Shown: positions 1 to 6,985 of the stretch, in pieces | Numbering within the stretch: position 1 is the first letter of the stretch | Layout: the number at the start of each line of letters is the position of its first letter | The notes under the pieces: model-generated | What the model saw: only the letters and a program-made list of their open reading frames with translations | The model's database searches: none | What the model was told of the DNA's origin: nothing | Position numbers and translations under genes: made by a program | Source: Coriobacteriia bacterium | GTDB lineage: Bacteria; Actinomycetota; Coriobacteriia; Coriobacteriales; QAMH01 | Assembly: GCA_003149935.1 (NCBI GenBank) | Contig: QAMH01000006.1 | Location: 422,121-486,120, forward strand | Direction: 5' to 3' | Length of the DNA stretch: 64,000 bases

Positions 1-209
1 TTGGCGACACCGTTGCCCTTGGCCGCGCTTTCAGCCGGTTCCTCTGCAGGCGTAGGCGCATCAGTCTGATCGACGGGCTCTACGGGCTGTGCGGGCACGT
101 CCTCGGGGACCGTCGACGCCACTTCGTCGACGCAGCTTGCTCCGCAATTGGTGCAGAACCTATCCCCATCCTCTAGCGGAGTGCCACACTGTGTGCAGAA
201 AACTGCCAT
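1..209 (-). CDS. Zinc-ribbon domain protein, partial (C-terminus beyond window)
   Basis: The N-terminal 69 codons are visible; the rest lies outside the window. The start is ATG at 209 with GGAG about seven bases upstream. The sequence opens with MAVFCTQCG and continues with a second pair in FCTNCG, so two CxxC knuckles form a short zinc ribbon in the first 25 residues. This is followed by a low-complexity stretch rich in Pro, Glu, Ala and Asp. Proteins of this kind in Gram-positive bacteria often continue into membrane segments or other domains, but nothing of that is visible here. Function is unknown. Confidence 0.75.
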   Translation of the reverse strand, partial: MAVFCTQCGTPLEDGDRFCTNCGASCVDEVASTVPEDVPAQPVEPVDQTDAPTPAEEPAESAAKGNGVA

Positions 210-422
210 CTTGGCTCCTACATGACCCGTGCCCGAGGGCATGACTGGCATCGCGCTACATTATCAATCTCTGGAACCAATATAGTACGGATTGCCGATT
301 TCGTCATCATCGCATTTGATGAAGGCGACGTAAGGTACCGTGCTCGCCACAATTTGGACGATACGGCGTGCCAGGCACGCTGTCTCAAATGGCAAAGAGG
401 CGTTATAAGGCGATGGGCGCGT

Positions 423-731
423 TTACGCGACACTATGCAGCGGAGTGATCTTCGCGAGCTCGTCGGCAAGCTCATGTTCGGCGACCTTGGTATCGTATGC
501 TACCTGGGCACGCAGCCAATAGCCATTCGACAAGCCAAAGAAACGGCAGAGGCGTAGGTCGGTATCAGCGGTGATGGCGCGCTTGCCCGCGACGATCTGT
601 CCGATGCGCCCTGCCGGCACGCCAATTTCCTTCGCAAGTCGATACTGCGAGATGCCGAGAGGCTCGAGGAACTCTTCCTTGAGAAGCTCGCCCGGCGTGA
701 TGGTCACGTATGCATAGTCGTACTGGCCCAT
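423..731 (-). CDS. higA: HigA-family XRE antitoxin, apparently without a toxin partner
   Basis: A 102-residue helix-turn-helix protein matching the HigA antitoxin family. It starts with the typical TPGELLKEEFLEPLG segment, then the HTH (SQYRLAKEIGVPAGRIGQIV, about residues 28-47), then the GKRAIT and FFGLSNGYWLRAQ signatures. The ATG at 731 has GGGAG upstream. HigA normally neutralises the HigB mRNA interferase and represses its own promoter. In HigBA loci the toxin gene usually lies immediately upstream of higA, but no HigB-like reading frame exists on either side. It is therefore an orphan antitoxin or a solitary regulator. Palindromes just upstream are good operator candidates. Confidence 0.85.
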   Translation of the reverse strand: MGQYDYAYVTITPGELLKEEFLEPLGISQYRLAKEIGVPAGRIGQIVAGKRAITADTDLRLCRFFGLSNGYWLRAQVAYDTKVAEHELADELAKITPLHSVA

Positions 732-746
732 GTCTTCTCCCTAGTG

Positions 747-816
747 ATAGTCGACTATGATAATGACGCGTCACGTTATTAACGTCAAGCGTCATTAACG
801 AGATGCGTTAATGACG
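747..816. promoter_or_regulatory. Palindromic operator cluster upstream of higA
   Basis: Three perfect palindromes lie in 70 bases upstream of the higA start: ATAGTCGACTAT at 747-758, TGACGCGTCA at 764-773, and an 11-bp inverted repeat CGTCATTAACG (790-800) with CGTTAATGACG (806-816). The shared half-site TGACG/CGTCA suggests repeated binding by one dimeric regulator, most simply HigA itself. This is inferred from position and symmetry. Confidence 0.55.
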
Positions 817-895
817 TCTTTCCCACATTTATTGCCGCTGTGCATAGTGAGTCGGTAGAGGATATGGCAAAGAAGCGTTACGAGGCGGCGGGCGA

Positions 896-1004
896 GAGAT
901 TTCTCGACTCCGCCGCCTTCGGCGGCTCCGCTCGAAATGACAGGGAAGGGCGCTTCGTTCCGCTCGAAATGAGAGAGCTACGCCCTTCCGCTCGAAATGA
1001 CAGG
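896..1004. repeat. REP-like repeat cluster, left copy
   Basis: The block begins with GAGATTTCTCGACT (896-909), then a GCCGCC-TTC-GGCGGC hairpin, then three copies of a CCGCTCGAAATGA unit near 928, 960 and 988. The same units recur at 3694-3849 in the same orientation. The block abuts the stop codon of the surface-protein gene, so it forms that gene's 3' untranslated region. It looks like a dispersed, short palindromic (REP/BIME-type) repeat family. Confidence 0.7.
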
Positions 1005-2843
1005 TTACTTGACCCCGTACCAGCCGAAGTCCTCGTAGCGCCAGCCGATGGAGACCAGGTGGTCACGCTCGACCTCGCTCGTGGTGTAGTGGTGGCTTCC
1101 GGAGTTGTTGGTCGGCGCGTTGGGATCGACGTTGGGGTTGAACAGGCGGTGAAGCCCGACGGCCTCGTTGTCGTCGGAGTACCAGCCGATGCCCTCGTCG
1201 CTCCAGCCCACGGACACGAGGTGGTCGCGCTCGACGACGCTCGTGGTGTAGTGGTGGTCGGTGCCCGAGTACAGGCGGTAGACCGGCGTGGCGCTCGTCA
1301 CCGGCGCGGTCCACGCCTCGCCCTCGTAGCGCCAGCCGGCCGCCACGATGCTCTCCACCTCGGCGTAGTGCGCCGTGTAGAAGTGCTCGCCGGAGTTGGG
1401 GTTGTAGGCGCGGTACATCACCTGTGTGGCCACGGGCTCGGGGTCGCTCGTGCCCGGCTTGTCGGCATCGTCGGGCTCGGGGTCGGTAGCACCCGGCTTA
1501 TCGGTAGCATCCGGATCATTTGGCGCTGAAGGATCATCGGGACCTGTGGGATTGGACGGCTCATCGGGGTTCGACGGCTGAGATGGATTGTCCGGGTCCA
1601 CAGGCTTGGGGTCATCGGGTTTCTCGGGAGCTGGCGTTATCTCGAACGAGAGGCCCCTCGTGCCCGAGTAGGTTCCCATACCGGTCACGGTCACGCTATA
1701 GGTTCCGACGTTGACCGAGCTTTCGGGATAGGTAATCGAGTAGTCCCTGCCCTCGACAAGCGTCCTGTCACCATGCTTCACCGTGACGACAGGCTTCTTC
1801 TCAGTCCCATCGTACGTAAACTTGCTCTGGCTCAGCTCGATGCTCAGCGTGTCGAGGGGTATGTTGATCTCTTCCTTCGCATATGTATCCGCAATGCCGC
1901 GTCGCGACGACTCGATCTCGCCGACCGTGAACCACTTTCTCTCGGCCACGGAGAACCAGTCCGCATGGCCGTTCACCTCGATGCGGGGCAGGCTGATATT
2001 CGTTGCCTTCGGTGACACACTGATAAGCGCAAGCTTCTTGCATCCCTCGAACATCAGGGAATAGCTCACCAGCTTGGACGTATCGAAGGCCGAGATGTCG
2101 AGGGAGCTGAGTGACGAGCAGTTGTAGAACATGTAGTTCATGTCCGTCACCATGGAAGTGTCGAAACCGGACAGGTCAAGGGAAGCGAGCGACGAGCAGC
2201 CGGAAAACATCTCGCCCATGTTCTTCACCTGGGAGGTCTTGATGCCGGAGAGGTCAAGCGAGGCAAGTGACGTGCAGCTTCTGAACATGTTTCCCATGTC
2301 CGTGACGCTCGACGTGTCGAGCCCCGCAAGCTTCAGGGTGGCAAGCGACGAGCAACGGAAAAACATCCCGTTCATGCTTCTCACCTGCGAGGTGTCGAAG
2401 GCGGAGAGATCGAGGGCTCTGAGCAACAAGCAGCCGGAAAACATCTTGTCCATGTACATGACCTGCGAAGTATCGAATCCCGAGAAGTCGACAGATTCGA
2501 GCAATCCGAAGTCCTTGAAAAGCGCACCGCATTCAGCTGGGGCGATGACCATACCGCCTTGCGTGCCCTTGACGAAGACGACCCGCTTCACGACCGTCTC
2601 GTATCCCTTCCATGGAGACACGCCGGCCGTTTCGAAGCCCTCACCCGGATTCACGGTGAGGGTACCCTCGTCATCGATATCCCAAGCGCAACTGCCCCAA
2701 ATGCCATTTGCCGGCAAAGAAGCCTCCGCTACCGACGATGTGCCGTCGTAGCCATACGAGGCGGCAAGCGCCACTCCCGGGCATAGCCCCATCGTCAACG
2801 CGAGCGTAAGAAGGGCGATCAGGACACCGTTGCCCTTGCGCAT
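1005..2843 (-). CDS. Secreted BspA-like leucine-rich-repeat surface protein
   Basis: A 612-residue predicted surface protein. The start ATG at 2843 has GGAGG six bases upstream and opens a Sec signal peptide (MRKGNGVLIALL...GVALA, cleaved near residue 27). Residues of about 115-275 hold six BspA/DUF285-type repeats of about 24 residues with the pattern DTSxVxxMxxMFxxCxSLxxLDLSGF. An Ig-like, MBG-type domain follows (about 330-400), then a Pro/Asp-rich linker (about 400-460). The end holds about three units resembling DUF5648, with motifs such as HHYTTSxVERDHLVS and GWRYE. There is no LPXTG motif or membrane anchor, so attachment may use the C-terminal units. Adhesion or host-glycan contact is inferred from the family. 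It stands alone, flanked by repeats. Confidence 0.85.
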   Translation of the reverse strand: MRKGNGVLIALLTLALTMGLCPGVALAASYGYDGTSSVAEASLPANGIWGSCAWDIDDEGTLTVNPGEGFETAGVSPWKGYETVVKRVVFVKGTQGGMVIAPAECGALFKDFGLLESVDFSGFDTSQVMYMDKMFSGCLLLRALDLSAFDTSQVRSMNGMFFRCSSLATLKLAGLDTSSVTDMGNMFRSCTSLASLDLSGIKTSQVKNMGEMFSGCSSLASLDLSGFDTSMVTDMNYMFYNCSSLSSLDISAFDTSKLVSYSLMFEGCKKLALISVSPKATNISLPRIEVNGHADWFSVAERKWFTVGEIESSRRGIADTYAKEEINIPLDTLSIELSQSKFTYDGTEKKPVVTVKHGDRTLVEGRDYSITYPESSVNVGTYSVTVTGMGTYSGTRGLSFEITPAPEKPDDPKPVDPDNPSQPSNPDEPSNPTGPDDPSAPNDPDATDKPGATDPEPDDADKPGTSDPEPVATQVMYRAYNPNSGEHFYTAHYAEVESIVAAGWRYEGEAWTAPVTSATPVYRLYSGTDHHYTTSVVERDHLVSVGWSDEGIGWYSDDNEAVGLHRLFNPNVDPNAPTNNSGSHHYTTSEVERDHLVSIGWRYEDFGWYGVK

Positions 2844-2993
2844 GAAGCACCTCCAAGAAGCCACGGCCCGTTCCGGGCCGCTCACCAAAGGTGCCAAGAA
2901 AGCTACCCCCTTCTTAGCCAGTTTCAATGGGATCGCGTCGGTTTTGTCGCCAGCGCGTGCAACGTCCCGGCAGAGGACATGCCACCAGAGCAA

Positions 2994-3149
2994 CGCAAAA
3001 ATGGCGAAAGTCTAGGGTCGGGGGATCGCGAATACAGCTAGCCAGCGCATTTTTAGCGGATGTCTAGGACCAGAGACGTGCGAAGGCTAGACATTCCCGG
3101 ATTCTGCGCATGCGGAGATAACGAACCCTAGAGGTTGGCGATTTCTGCG
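2994..3149. repeat. Nested inverted repeats, MITE-like
   Basis: The outer arms 2994-3018 and 3125-3149 are 25 bases long and match at 20 positions when one is reverse-complemented, with a perfect TCTAGGGT/ACCCTAGA core. A second perfect pair, ATGTCTAG (3060-3067) and CTAGACAT (3087-3094), lies inside. The whole could be a small non-autonomous mobile element or a large RNA hairpin. No target-site duplication is obvious. Confidence 0.45.
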
Positions 3150-3231
3150 CGCGGAAGGCTGCAAACACAAGTCGCATGCACACCCACGTCACAACCGCCC
3201 CAAGAGACCAGGCGAGCCTCCCGAAAATGCA

Positions 3232-3247
3232 TTGTTCTCGAGAACAA
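3232..3247. promoter_or_regulatory. Perfect 16-bp palindrome TTGTTCTCGAGAACAA
   Basis: A perfect dyad without spacer in noncoding DNA. It has the form of a dimeric repressor operator, but the regulator cannot be named. It lies about 400 bases upstream of the surface-protein start and about 260 bases from the small toxin-like gene. Confidence 0.35.
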
Positions 3248-3410
3248 CTCCGCGAGCACAAGGGAAAGACCCGCAGACGTCTGTATGACAGATGGACGCA
3301 CCCTATTGCCGATGGTAAGATGGGCTGTACAGGGTGGCCACCGTTGCCGCGGTTCGGGCTAACCCCCAAAGCTTTATGGGCTGTGAGGTAGCCGTCTCCT
3401 TTGGCTAGGG

Positions 3411-3444
3411 GCGGCTACTTCGCTCTAAAGAGCGAAGTAGCCGC
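3411..3444. repeat. Perfect 16-bp inverted repeat over the end of the toxin-like gene
   Basis: Arms 3411-3426 and 3429-3444 are exact reverse complements separated by two bases. The repeat covers the last codons and stop of the small toxin-like gene. Just beyond the stop, GTAGCCG also pairs with CGGCTAC further downstream on the minus strand, so two alternative 3' hairpins are possible. Confidence 0.65.
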
Positions 3445-3489
3445 GATGATGACGAGGCAGAACGTCAAGAGTTCCATCCAGGTAACCAT
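3415..3489 (-). CDS. Candidate small membrane toxin, type I / holin-like toxin
   Basis: A 24-residue peptide, beginning MVTWMELLTF and ending ATSLFRAK. It has a short polar N-terminus, one hydrophobic helix and a basic C-terminus. This architecture fits the small putative holin-like toxins (Hol_Tox, Fst/TxpA-type) of type I toxin-antitoxin systems, which are normally silenced by an antisense RNA. GGGGGTG sits six bases before the ATG at 3489; an in-frame ATG at 3495 is less well spaced. The ribosome-binding site lies in a hairpin (3496-3513). A perfect inverted repeat spans the 3' end. The call rests on peptide shape and context, since such a short frame could occur by chance. Confidence 0.5.
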   Translation of the reverse strand: MVTWMELLTFCLVIIAATSLFRAK

Positions 3490-3495
3490 AGGCAT

Positions 3496-3513
3496 CACCC
3501 CCAAACCGGGGTG
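3496..3513 (-). promoter_or_regulatory. Hairpin masking the ribosome-binding site of the toxin-like gene
   Basis: On the minus strand CACCCC-ggtttg-GGGGTG forms a six-base-pair stem whose 3' arm is the ribosome-binding sequence of the downstream 24-codon frame. In known type I toxins the mRNA is often held untranslatable this way until processed. Regulation here is inferred from the fold. Confidence 0.4.
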
Positions 3514-3602
3514 TTACTTAGCCCGCCACCCTGCACAGCGCGTCCTACCGGCGGGCAAGCCGTGCACGCATTTTGTGCTTCGCTATTGTGCGACAGGTCG
3601 AA

Positions 3603-3641
3603 CCGAGCGAACCACCCCGAGAACCTGAACAAAACCGGACC
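3603..3641 (+). repeat. 39-bp dispersed repeat, copy 1
   Basis: This block contains the core CTGAACAAAACCGGACC and matches the reverse complement of 25039-25077 at 36 of 39 positions. Both copies are intergenic. A shared TTCGG follows three bases later in both, so the conserved unit is slightly longer. Function is unknown. Confidence 0.7.
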
Positions 3642-3693
3642 GATTTCGGAGTGGATACAGAACGTGCGGGAAGTAATTTGAACATGAGAATGC

Positions 3694-3849
3694 TGAGATT
3701 TCTCGACTTCGCAGCCTCCGGCTGCTTCGCTCGAAATGACAACGGGAGTAGCGCTTCGGTGGCTCCGCTCGAAATGACAATTGAGGAGCCTTCGGCGGCT
3801 CCGCCCGAAATGACAGGGAGGGGCTGCCTTCGTTCTCTCGAAATGACAG
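3694..3849. repeat. REP-like repeat cluster, right copy
   Basis: The block starts with GAGATTTCTCGACT (3695-3708), then carries four copies of a CTCGAAATGACA-type unit (near 3731, 3768, 3804 and 3837), separated by small GC-rich hairpins such as GCAGCC-TCC-GGCTGC. It is the same family and orientation as 896-1004 and ends two bases before the ligA stop codon, so it is the ligA 3' flank. Confidence 0.7.
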
Positions 3850-3851
3850 TC

Positions 3852-6035
3852 CTACGCCGGGACCTCACCGGTGTCGATGATCTGCACGAGTGCGTCCTCG
3901 TCGAGCACGGGAATCCCCAGCTCTACGGCTTTTCGCAGCTTACTGCCCGCACCGGGGCCGGCCACCACGTACGAGGTCTTCTTGCTCACGCTGCCGCTCG
4001 TCTTGGCACCGTACTCGCGCAGCAGCTCCTCGGCCGTCGTGCGATCGTAGCGCTCGAGCGAGCCGGTGAGCACGAAGGTGAGACCGGCAAGCGTCTGGGG
4101 TTTGGCATCGCTTTCGTCGATGGCCATCTGCAGGCCCACCTCGCGCAGGCGCTCGATGAGATCGCGGTTATCCTGCGTGTCGAAGAACTCGCGGATGCCC
4201 TCGGCCACCACCTCGCCAATACCATCTACCTGGCATAGCTGCGGCACACTCGCGTTCATGAGCGCGTCCATGGTTTTGAACGCCTTGGCCAGGGCTTCGG
4301 CTGTCGTCTTGCCGATATTGCGAATGCCGATGGCGAAGAGCAGGTTCTCGAAGGGGCGCTGCTTGGATGCCTCGATCTGCTCGATGGCCTTGGCGGCGTT
4401 CTTCTGGCCAAAGACACGCGGAGAGCCGTCCTTCTTCTCCTCGCCCGTGGCGACATCGGCAAGCGTATCGGCATCGAGCTTGTAGAAGTCCACGACATCC
4501 CTGAGCAGGCCAGAGGCCACCAGATTCTCAATGATCTTGGTGCCCAGACCATCGATGTCCATGGCCCCACGAGACACCCAGTGTTCCAGACGTGTCTGCA
4601 GCTGGGCCGGACACTCGGTGCTGTCACAGCGCAGGAAGGCCCCGTCGCGGAACACGGGCGAGCCGCAGCTCGGACAGACGCTCGGAACCGGCGGCACCTG
4701 GGCATCGGGCGGGCGCAAATCCATGACCGCTCCGACGACCTCGGGGATGACGTCTCCGGCCTTGTGGATGATGATGGTGTCGCCGATGCGCACGTCCTTG
4801 CGGGCGAGCTCGTCGTAGTTGTGCAGCGTCGCACGCGAGACGACCGAGCCGTCCACCGTCGTGGGGTCGAACTCCGCCACGGGCGTGAGCACGCCGGTGC
4901 GCCCCACCTGCACGGCGACGTTGCGCAGGATGGTGGTCTTCTCCTCGGGTGGGAACTTGAACGCAATGGCCCAGCGCGGCGCCTTGGCGGTGAAGCCGAG
5001 CTCGGCCTGGATGGCGAAGTCATCGACCTTCACGACGACACCATCGATGTCGTAGTCGAGGTCGCCGCGATGCTCCAGGGCGTTCTTGCAGAACTCGTGC
5101 ACCGCGGCTTCGCTGTCCACGACGCGGATGTTGGGATTGACTGTGAATCCCGCCGTGCGCAGCCATTCCAGGAACTCGTGCTGGCTTTCCACGTCAAGCT
5201 GCGTGGCCTCGGCGATGGCGTAGATGAAGGTGGCCAGATCGCGCTCGGCCGTGATGGCGGAGTCCTTCTGGCGCAACGATCCGGCGGCGGCGTTACGACA
5301 GTTGGCGAAGCTCTTCTTGAGCGCGAGCTTTCGTCCCGTGCGCTCACCGGCGTCGACCTCGGCGTTGTAGAGCATGATCTCGTCGTTCTCGAGGCTGATG
5401 GCGTCGTTGAGGCGCTCGAAGGAGGAGCGGGGCATGTAGACCTCGCCGCGCACCTCGATGGGTTGGGAGAAGCCCATGGCGCCACTCTCGATGGAAAGGT
5501 GCTTGGGAACGTCCTTTACCTGCATAATGTTTGCCGTCACGTTCTCGCCCACGCTGCCATCGCCACGGGTGGCGGCTCGTACAAGCGTGCCGCGCTCGTA
5601 GGTGAGCGCAATGGAGGAGCCATCGATCTTGAGCTCGCAGCAATAGGAAAGGCTATGACCCACTGCCTCGCGCGTGCGGCGCAGCCACTCGTCGAGTTCG
5701 TCAAGGTCCATCGCATCATCGAGCGAGTACATGCGGTGCTGATGCTCGGCTGGCGTGAACTGCTCGGCCACGCCGCCGCCAACGGTCTGGGTGGGCGAAT
5801 CGGCCGTCTTCAGCTGTGGGTAGCGTCCCTCGAGCTCGGCAAGCTCGCGATTGAGCGAATCGTAGACCGCATCGGGAAGCTCGGGGGCATCCTCGAGGTA
5901 GTACTGATCGCGAGCCCTCTGCAGCGTCGCGCGCAGCTCGTTGACGCGTTCGACGGCATCTGCCGGTGCGTCAGCCGTCGTATCGCTCATCAAATCGAAG
6001 AGATTGTCTTGCGAAGGAGCATCCCCTGCAGCCAT
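3852..6035 (-). CDS. ligA: NAD-dependent DNA ligase LigA
   Basis: A 727-residue bacterial NAD+-dependent ligase that seals nicks in replication and repair. The adenylation lysine is Lys136 in CELKIDGSS. An OB-fold region follows, then a four-cysteine zinc finger (CPSCG...CDSTECPAQ, near residues 440-465), helix-hairpin-helix repeats, and a C-terminal BRCT domain starting near TLAGLTFVLTG. The length is slightly above the usual 670 because of about 25 extra N-terminal residues. The ATG at 6035 has GAGGAAGG upstream with rather long spacing; the next Met is residue 16. It is a single-gene unit followed by REP-like repeats. Confidence 0.97.
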   Translation of the reverse strand: MAAGDAPSQDNLFDLMSDTTADAPADAVERVNELRATLQRARDQYYLEDAPELPDAVYDSLNRELAELEGRYPQLKTADSPTQTVGGGVAEQFTPAEHQHRMYSLDDAMDLDELDEWLRRTREAVGHSLSYCCELKIDGSSIALTYERGTLVRAATRGDGSVGENVTANIMQVKDVPKHLSIESGAMGFSQPIEVRGEVYMPRSSFERLNDAISLENDEIMLYNAEVDAGERTGRKLALKKSFANCRNAAAGSLRQKDSAITAERDLATFIYAIAEATQLDVESQHEFLEWLRTAGFTVNPNIRVVDSEAAVHEFCKNALEHRGDLDYDIDGVVVKVDDFAIQAELGFTAKAPRWAIAFKFPPEEKTTILRNVAVQVGRTGVLTPVAEFDPTTVDGSVVSRATLHNYDELARKDVRIGDTIIIHKAGDVIPEVVGAVMDLRPPDAQVPPVPSVCPSCGSPVFRDGAFLRCDSTECPAQLQTRLEHWVSRGAMDIDGLGTKIIENLVASGLLRDVVDFYKLDADTLADVATGEEKKDGSPRVFGQKNAAKAIEQIEASKQRPFENLLFAIGIRNIGKTTAEALAKAFKTMDALMNASVPQLCQVDGIGEVVAEGIREFFDTQDNRDLIERLREVGLQMAIDESDAKPQTLAGLTFVLTGSLERYDRTTAEELLREYGAKTSGSVSKKTSYVVAGPGAGSKLRKAVELGIPVLDEDALVQIIDTGEVPA

Positions 6036-6100
6036 TTCACATTCGCCTTCCTCGTGAAACCATCAAACTCATCTATAGACTAGCGTACCAGGTGCCTGTG

Positions 6101-6985
6101 TCACGCAATGGCATGCAAGGCTGCATGGCGCATGATATCGCGATCGACCTCGACGGGAAGCGCCATGGCATCGGCCCATATCTCCACCGAGAGCGCCGCC
6201 TGCTCGACGAGCATCTCCAAGCCATCCATGCAGGTTGCACCCTGACGCCCAGCACCAGCAAGAAGCGCCGTCTCGCCGTGTCCGTACACGGTATCGAGCA
6301 CGACCTGCCCTTCGTGCAACAGGTTCGTGTCGATGATCGCCTCGTCATCCGGAGCCATACCGCGCGGTGTCGCGTCGACGACGACATCTGCCTTGGGTAC
6401 GAGTGCCTCGACGCACGAGTAGTCCCTCCCATGCAGCACGGCAGCCTCGGATGGATCGACGCTCGTCCTCATGCGATTCACGCAGGACAGCGCCTTTGCC
6501 TCATCGCGTGAGAGAAGCGTGACCTCGGCGGCACCCGCCTGCGCGGACGCGGTGGCAATGGCAAGGGATGTCGGGCCCGTGCCGCATATGAGCACACGGG
6601 CATCCGCGAGCGGCTTGCCCGTCACGCGCTCGATGGCACGCACGGCGCCAAGGCCGTCGGTATTGTACGCGCATAGTTTGAGATCCTCGTCGCGCACGAG
6701 CACATTTGCGCCACCTGCCGCGACGACGGCGGCATCTGCGAAGTCGGCGTTATCGAAGGCAAGTTTTTTCCAGGGCATCGTGATGTTCATGCCCCGGTAA
6801 CGCCCGGTGCGTACGAGATTGATCTGTTCGCGTGCATCTTGCGCGTTCTCGCAGCGCACCGCGCTGTAGTGCCAGCGCGAGAAGGGCCACTTCACCTTGC
6901 CGAGCTCCTGGTACAGCGCGTTGTGCATTGCCGGAGAAAGCGAATGGGCCACGGGATCGCCTATGAGAACGAACTCAGGGCTCAT
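6101..6985 (-). CDS. aroE: Shikimate dehydrogenase AroE
   Basis: A 294-residue NADPH-dependent shikimate 5-dehydrogenase, reducing 3-dehydroshikimate in aromatic amino acid synthesis. The substrate-binding motif HSLSPAMHNALY is near residue 14. The catalytic lysine region is NITMPWKK (about 68-75), and YNTDGLGA (about 108-115) supplies the catalytic Asp. The nucleotide-binding loop is ICGTGPTSLA. It deviates slightly from the usual NVTxPxK and GxGGA(A/S) motifs, so it may be a divergent member with altered substrate preference. It overlaps yqeG by ATGA, so the two are translationally coupled. Confidence 0.85.
   Translation of the reverse strand: MSPEFVLIGDPVAHSLSPAMHNALYQELGKVKWPFSRWHYSAVRCENAQDAREQINLVRTGRYRGMNITMPWKKLAFDNADFADAAVVAAGGANVLVRDEDLKLCAYNTDGLGAVRAIERVTGKPLADARVLICGTGPTSLAIATASAQAGAAEVTLLSRDEAKALSCVNRMRTSVDPSEAAVLHGRDYSCVEALVPKADVVVDATPRGMAPDDEAIIDTNLLHEGQVVLDTVYGHGETALLAGAGRQGATCMDGLEMLVEQAALSVEIWADAMALPVEVDRDIMRHAALHAIA

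Larger units (their letters stand above)
2844..3414. other. Gene-poor stretch with palindromes, no convincing gene
   Basis: No reading frame here has a plausible ribosome-binding site or recognisable product. The stretch contains the promoter side of the surface-protein gene, a nested inverted-repeat structure (2994-3149) and a 16-bp perfect palindrome (3232-3247). Confidence 0.6.
3490..3851. other. Noncoding stretch between toxin-like gene and ligA
   Basis: This 360-base stretch holds the hairpin leader of the toxin-like gene, one copy of a 39-bp dispersed repeat (3603-3641) and the right REP-like cluster (3694-3849). No gene is supported. Confidence 0.6.

Noticed and set aside
732..895. 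Search for a HigB toxin upstream of the antitoxin
   Set aside because: No frame of suitable size or motif is present; the region contains operators and spacer only.
840..1529. 229-codon plus-strand frame opposite the surface-protein C-terminus
   Set aside because: Its repeats only mirror the DUF5648-like repeats on the other strand.
2844..2993. N-terminal extension of the surface-protein frame
   Set aside because: GGAGG directly precedes the ATG at 2843, which opens a perfect signal peptide; the upstream codons would destroy it.
4581..6083. 500-codon plus-strand frame opposite ligA
   Set aside because: Antisense to the ligase with no recognisable motif.
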